Shown here one piece after another: positions 61,125-64,000 of a stretch of 64,000 bases of DNA. The stretch comes from Candidatus Lucifugimonas marina (GTDB taxonomy: Bacteria > Chloroflexota > Dehalococcoidia > Lucifugimonadales > Lucifugimonadaceae), in the NCBI GenBank assembly GCA_029593915.1, contig CP046147.1, positions 2,396,001 to 2,460,000 on the forward strand, written 5' to 3'. Under the pieces are notes generated by a model. That model searched no databases, was not told where the DNA came from, and saw only the letters and a program-made list of their open reading frames with translations. The position numbers and the translations under genes are program-made. How positions within the stretch are numbered: the first letter of the stretch is position 1; every line of letters starts with the position of its first letter.

Positions 61125-64000
61125 CTACTCTGCCGAGCGAGTCAGTTCGTGCAGCGGTCGGCGTAAGAACCCGACGAACGACGAGATTACGCCAACGGCC
61201 CCTGCAACACCCGCAACTATCAATATTGCGAGCACAGGCCACCAATCGGTTTGCAAGATAAACGGCGGCAACAACGCACGCCCCGTTTCTGAATAGGCTA
61301 TTGCGCCAACAGCAATTCGGCTGGCAACAAGCCCAGCGGCCACACCCACAACTACTCCGATGATCGCAACGATTCCGTGCTCAATCATTGCGCTACGCAT
61401 GAATCCGGGCTTAGAAAGCCCCATTGCTCTCAGATACGCCGAGTCGTGAATGGTGCGGGTCGAATGAGCCACCAGGTATGTTACGTAGCCGAGCACTAAC
61501 GCCAACCCACCAATGATCAGAGAGACAATGCCCATTCCACGCCAGCCAGCGACCGTAAGCGGATCAATCACAGAGTTTTCGACTCGGGCTTTACGGTCAT
61601 AAACAGAGCCGCCTCTGAATATTCGCTTTACGTCGGCAGTGACCTGCTCATGACGATCAGTGTCGATATCAACAAACACTTCGTTGGCGTCAACGTTGAC
61701 CAAACCACGAAGCTCGACAAACGCGAGAAGCGTTTCTACATCTAGAACCATGAACGGCGCTCGATCAGGGTCGAGGGTCGGAAATAGCGATGTTGTTCCT
61801 ATCGGCAATACTGGAATGAATCCACCAGATATTTGAACTACCGTCGATTCACCCGGAGCAACACCAGTCTCGGCAAGGAAACTGTCAGAAACGATCACGG
61901 GAATCGGATCACCAGTTGGACTTCGGTACGCACCACGAGCACCAGAGATCGTTCCTCGCTCGAGAATCATCCGTCCAACCCCGGCTCCAGGATCACCCAC
62001 ACCAGCGGGTTCGGCTACATCGTCATACGAATCATCAAGTCCATTGGAGGTCGGTAGAGCTGTCCACAAACTCTTTCCTTCGAAATCCTGCATGGTGATT
62101 TCGAAACCTTCGCCTACGGCTTTCAGATCGTCGATGAACCAAGTCGTCGGCGCACCACCATCCGGGCCCGACTGCATAAAGGTTTGCATTGACACGATTT
62201 CGATCGGATCAACCAAATGCTGCGGCACAATCGCAACCTGCTCAGCCCACTCTTCGCCAATTTGGCCAAATGTAACCGTTACTTGGCGAGCCTCGGCATC
62301 TTTAAGAACTATCCAGAAGAAGTGATCCCGTATGTAAGGATCCTGCTTTGACCAGACACTAAGCGACGTAGTCCCGGAGGGAAGTACAAGAGGTTCGGGT
62401 TTTGACGGAACGTCCAGCTTTGCGAAGAGTTCGCCCATCGATTCGTCTGAGAAATCTTCTCGGAACCACGCCATATCAGGAAACTTGGCGGCTTCAACCC
62501 CTAAGACGTTGAATTCCAGCCCTAATTGGGTTGTGCCAAATTTAGCCGATTGCCTAAATGCTTTTGTTGCGACGTTCACACCGTCGATAGCGTTGAGGAG
62601 GTTTATTTCTTCTTCACCAACGTTGAAGCGTACGCCACCGGGTCTAATGCGCATATTCGTGCCGTTGTCGTAGAAAATTTGCTCGCGGTCGCTACGTTCA
62701 AGAGTTGAGCCAAGAGTACCCACCATCACGCCAAGTCCTGTCCCAAGAATGATCAGGAGAACGGACCATGCGTACCAGTACGGGCTTCTTCCGAGTCGCC
62801 AAAAGCCAACAGCCGTTGACGCAGATGTGAATCGTGTTGCGATCCACAGGGACGATTTCGTAATTATCGGGAATGCACGCAGCATGATCAACGCAACTGA
62901 TATCAGCAACATCGCAGGTGCGAACAGCAACGTGGGATCGGTTACAACCTCGCCATCTCGATTAGTAGATGCAACTCCGCGTGTTGACATCTCCCAAAGG
63001 AACAGCCCGCCAAGAATTATCACGAGAAGGTCGAAGTAGAGTCGTTGGAACACTGGTGGAGCATCGGGACGTGCGCGTGTTCGATCTACGTTAGATACTC
63101 CTGATCGTGCCACAAGCAATGTCGGAAGCAGCACGATGATGAACGACATCAAGGCGGCTCCCGCTGCCCATATCCACGCCATCACGGATAGCTCGACTGG
63201 CAGGTTTTGCCCGTCGGTAAGCGATTTGAATACGGGGAGTCGACCTGCGAATCCGATAGCGATAAATGCAAGCAACGGTGAAATCAGAGCCGGCAAAATT
63301 ACGGTTACTGTCGACTCAATAACTTGCACTCGCATTACCTGAAATGTCGATAACCCGCGAGATCGCAGCATCACCGTTTCAAGTTCGCGCTTACGAGCGA
63401 TTAGGCCTGCGACTAGAAATAGGTAGTAGCCGACAACCGACGTCGCCAACGCTGCGAGAAGCAATGCGGGCAGCCGCAGGAACAGCATTTTCTGATCCGT
63501 ACGATTTGTCGAAGCTCTTGCACCTAGAAGAGCGGTAGCCCGCGGCAATTCCTCGGTGATCACATCTTCGAATTCGTTCATTGCTGAAACCAAAGCGCCA
63601 GGGTTCGTGTTCGCCATTTCAACAGGATCGGTAAACAACACCCGTGTGTAGTTCATCGGCAATCCGGCGTTCGAAGGTCCAACACCTGCCGCTACGGCGT
63701 TTTCTCCGGTGAACAGAATCACCGGCAGATCTCGACCTCCAAACAACTCAGGCGGCACGGGTTCGAGAATTGCGTTCGGGCTTCCGAGCCAGAACTCATC
63801 GGACCTATCGTTGGCTGAGAAAATCCCGACCACTTCGGCTTTTACTAGACCAGCGTTTCGAGAAATCGAGACAGCATGGAAGATGTCGCCGATGTTGAGA
63901 TTGATGACTTCGTCGCCATGCCGGATGTCCTTCGCTCGTCGTTCGTAAATACCGACTTCGACAATCATGTTGCCTTCGGGGTCTTGCTTCACTTGCGAAC
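61125..64000 (-). CDS. FtsX/MacB-type ABC transporter permease, 5' end outside window
   Basis: At least 955 residues of a large permease with two FtsX units. Membrane segments include LLLAALATSVVGYYLFLVAG, ILPALISPLLAFIAIGFAG, WAAGAALMSFIIVLLPTLLV, LLVIILGGLFLWEM, LFAPAMLLISVALIML and, near the end, GIVSLIIGGLALVLGYVTYL, GIVAIIGVVVGVAAGLVASR and LAILIVAGVAGAVGVISSFV. The visible N-terminus (VGIYERRAKDIRHGDEVI) lies inside a MacB-type periplasmic domain, and the frame stays open to the window edge. It probably exports lipids or peptides with an ATPase outside the window. Confidence 0.88.
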   Translation of the reverse strand, partial: SQVKQDPEGNMIVEVGIYERRAKDIRHGDEVINLNIGDIFHAVSISRNAGLVKAEVVGIFSANDRSDEFWLGSPNAILEPVPPELFGGRDLPVILFTGENAVAAGVGPSNAGLPMNYTRVLFTDPVEMANTNPGALVSAMNEFEDVITEELPRATALLGARASTNRTDQKMLFLRLPALLLAALATSVVGYYLFLVAGLIARKRELETVMLRSRGLSTFQVMRVQVIESTVTVILPALISPLLAFIAIGFAGRLPVFKSLTDGQNLPVELSVMAWIWAAGAALMSFIIVLLPTLLVARSGVSNVDRTRARPDAPPVFQRLYFDLLVIILGGLFLWEMSTRGVASTNRDGEVVTDPTLLFAPAMLLISVALIMLRAFPIITKSSLWIATRFTSASTAVGFWRLGRSPYWYAWSVLLIILGTGLGVMVGTLGSTLERSDREQIFYDNGTNMRIRPGGVRFNVGEEEINLLNAIDGVNVATKAFRQSAKFGTTQLGLEFNVLGVEAAKFPDMAWFREDFSDESMGELFAKLDVPSKPEPLVLPSGTTSLSVWSKQDPYIRDHFFWIVLKDAEARQVTVTFGQIGEEWAEQVAIVPQHLVDPIEIVSMQTFMQSGPDGGAPTTWFIDDLKAVGEGFEITMQDFEGKSLWTALPTSNGLDDSYDDVAEPAGVGDPGAGVGRMILERGTISGARGAYRSPTGDPIPVIVSDSFLAETGVAPGESTVVQISGGFIPVLPIGTTSLFPTLDPDRAPFMVLDVETLLAFVELRGLVNVDANEVFVDIDTDRHEQVTADVKRIFRGGSVYDRKARVENSVIDPLTVAGWRGMGIVSLIIGGLALVLGYVTYLVAHSTRTIHDSAYLRAMGLSKPGFMRSAMIEHGIVAIIGVVVGVAAGLVASRIAVGAIAYSETGRALLPPFILQTDWWPVLAILIVAGVAGAVGVISSFVGFLRRPLHELTRSAE

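Overview
The window looks like a piece of a bacterial chromosome of about 50% GC carrying dense, mostly housekeeping genes. No phage, insertion sequence, CRISPR array, rRNA or tRNA was seen. The gene set suggests an uncultured Chloroflexota lineage, with the Dehalococcoidia/SAR202 group as best guess: an enolase-superfamily paralog, several CocE/NonD hydrolases, an RraA-type protein, HpcH/HpaI aldolase, DUF1501/DUF1800 pair, EF-G2-type factor, R3H-type ATPase and competence genes comEA-comEC. This taxonomy is inference; a 16S gene or ribosomal-protein tree would settle it. TTG initiates an unusually large share of genes, and two genes appear to start at CTG or ATT.

Layout. 1-2.8 kb (minus): ilvB-ilvN-ilvC under a well-formed T-box leader. 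2.9-12.7 kb: a two-domain GNAT, then a minus-strand run PpiC/SurA foldase-hom-thrC-FemAB-like-GT4, the ribosomal operon rpsF-ssb-rpsR and glyA. 13-17 kb: LmbE deacetylase, PHP protein and PAP2 protein (the last two with degenerate active sites), and ilvE with its own promoter and structured leader. 17-22.7 kb: enolase-superfamily dehydratase, comEA-comEC, 2-hydroxyacid dehydrogenase. 22.9-27.9 kb: two CocE-type hydrolases around five tiny single-pass membrane proteins. The second hydrolase is interrupted by one in-frame TGA followed by a SECIS-like hairpin. 27.9-30.5 kb: three-gene ABC exporter. 30.9-32.8 kb: EF-G2.

32.8-34.3 kb is a gene-free stretch with two direct repeats of about 370 bp. 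Each appears to encode the same structured minus-strand RNA ending in an intrinsic terminator. A second possible RNA on the plus strand lies next to them. 34.3-45.4 kb: DUF4395, RraA, PanE-like, then rph-eno-gap, pdxS-pdxT-GNAT, R3H ATPase and tmk. 45.5-49.2 kb: metA-metY and a beta-lactamase-fold hydrolase. 49.4-61.1 kb: small catabolic genes (HpaI aldolase, nucleoside phosphorylase, GH88/105-like, FAD oxidase, NUDIX, GH172/DUF2961, lipase-like hydrolase), an MNT-HEPN pair, an NHL/DUF1501/DUF1800 block and an Imm26-like protein. 61.1 kb to the end: an FtsX/MacB-type permease cut by the window edge.

Working together: ilvBNC and ilvE make branched-chain amino acids; hom, thrC, metA and metY channel homoserine to threonine and methionine; pdxS-pdxT make PLP used by thrC, glyA, ilvE and metY; eno and gap serve glycolysis. 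GT4 (MshA-like), LmbE (MshB-like) and two double-GNAT proteins (MshD-like) could hint at a glycosyl-thiol pathway. The most interesting observations are the UGA-interrupted hydrolase with its hairpin, the tandem RNA repeats, the small membrane protein cluster and the long acidic tail on ribosomal protein S18.
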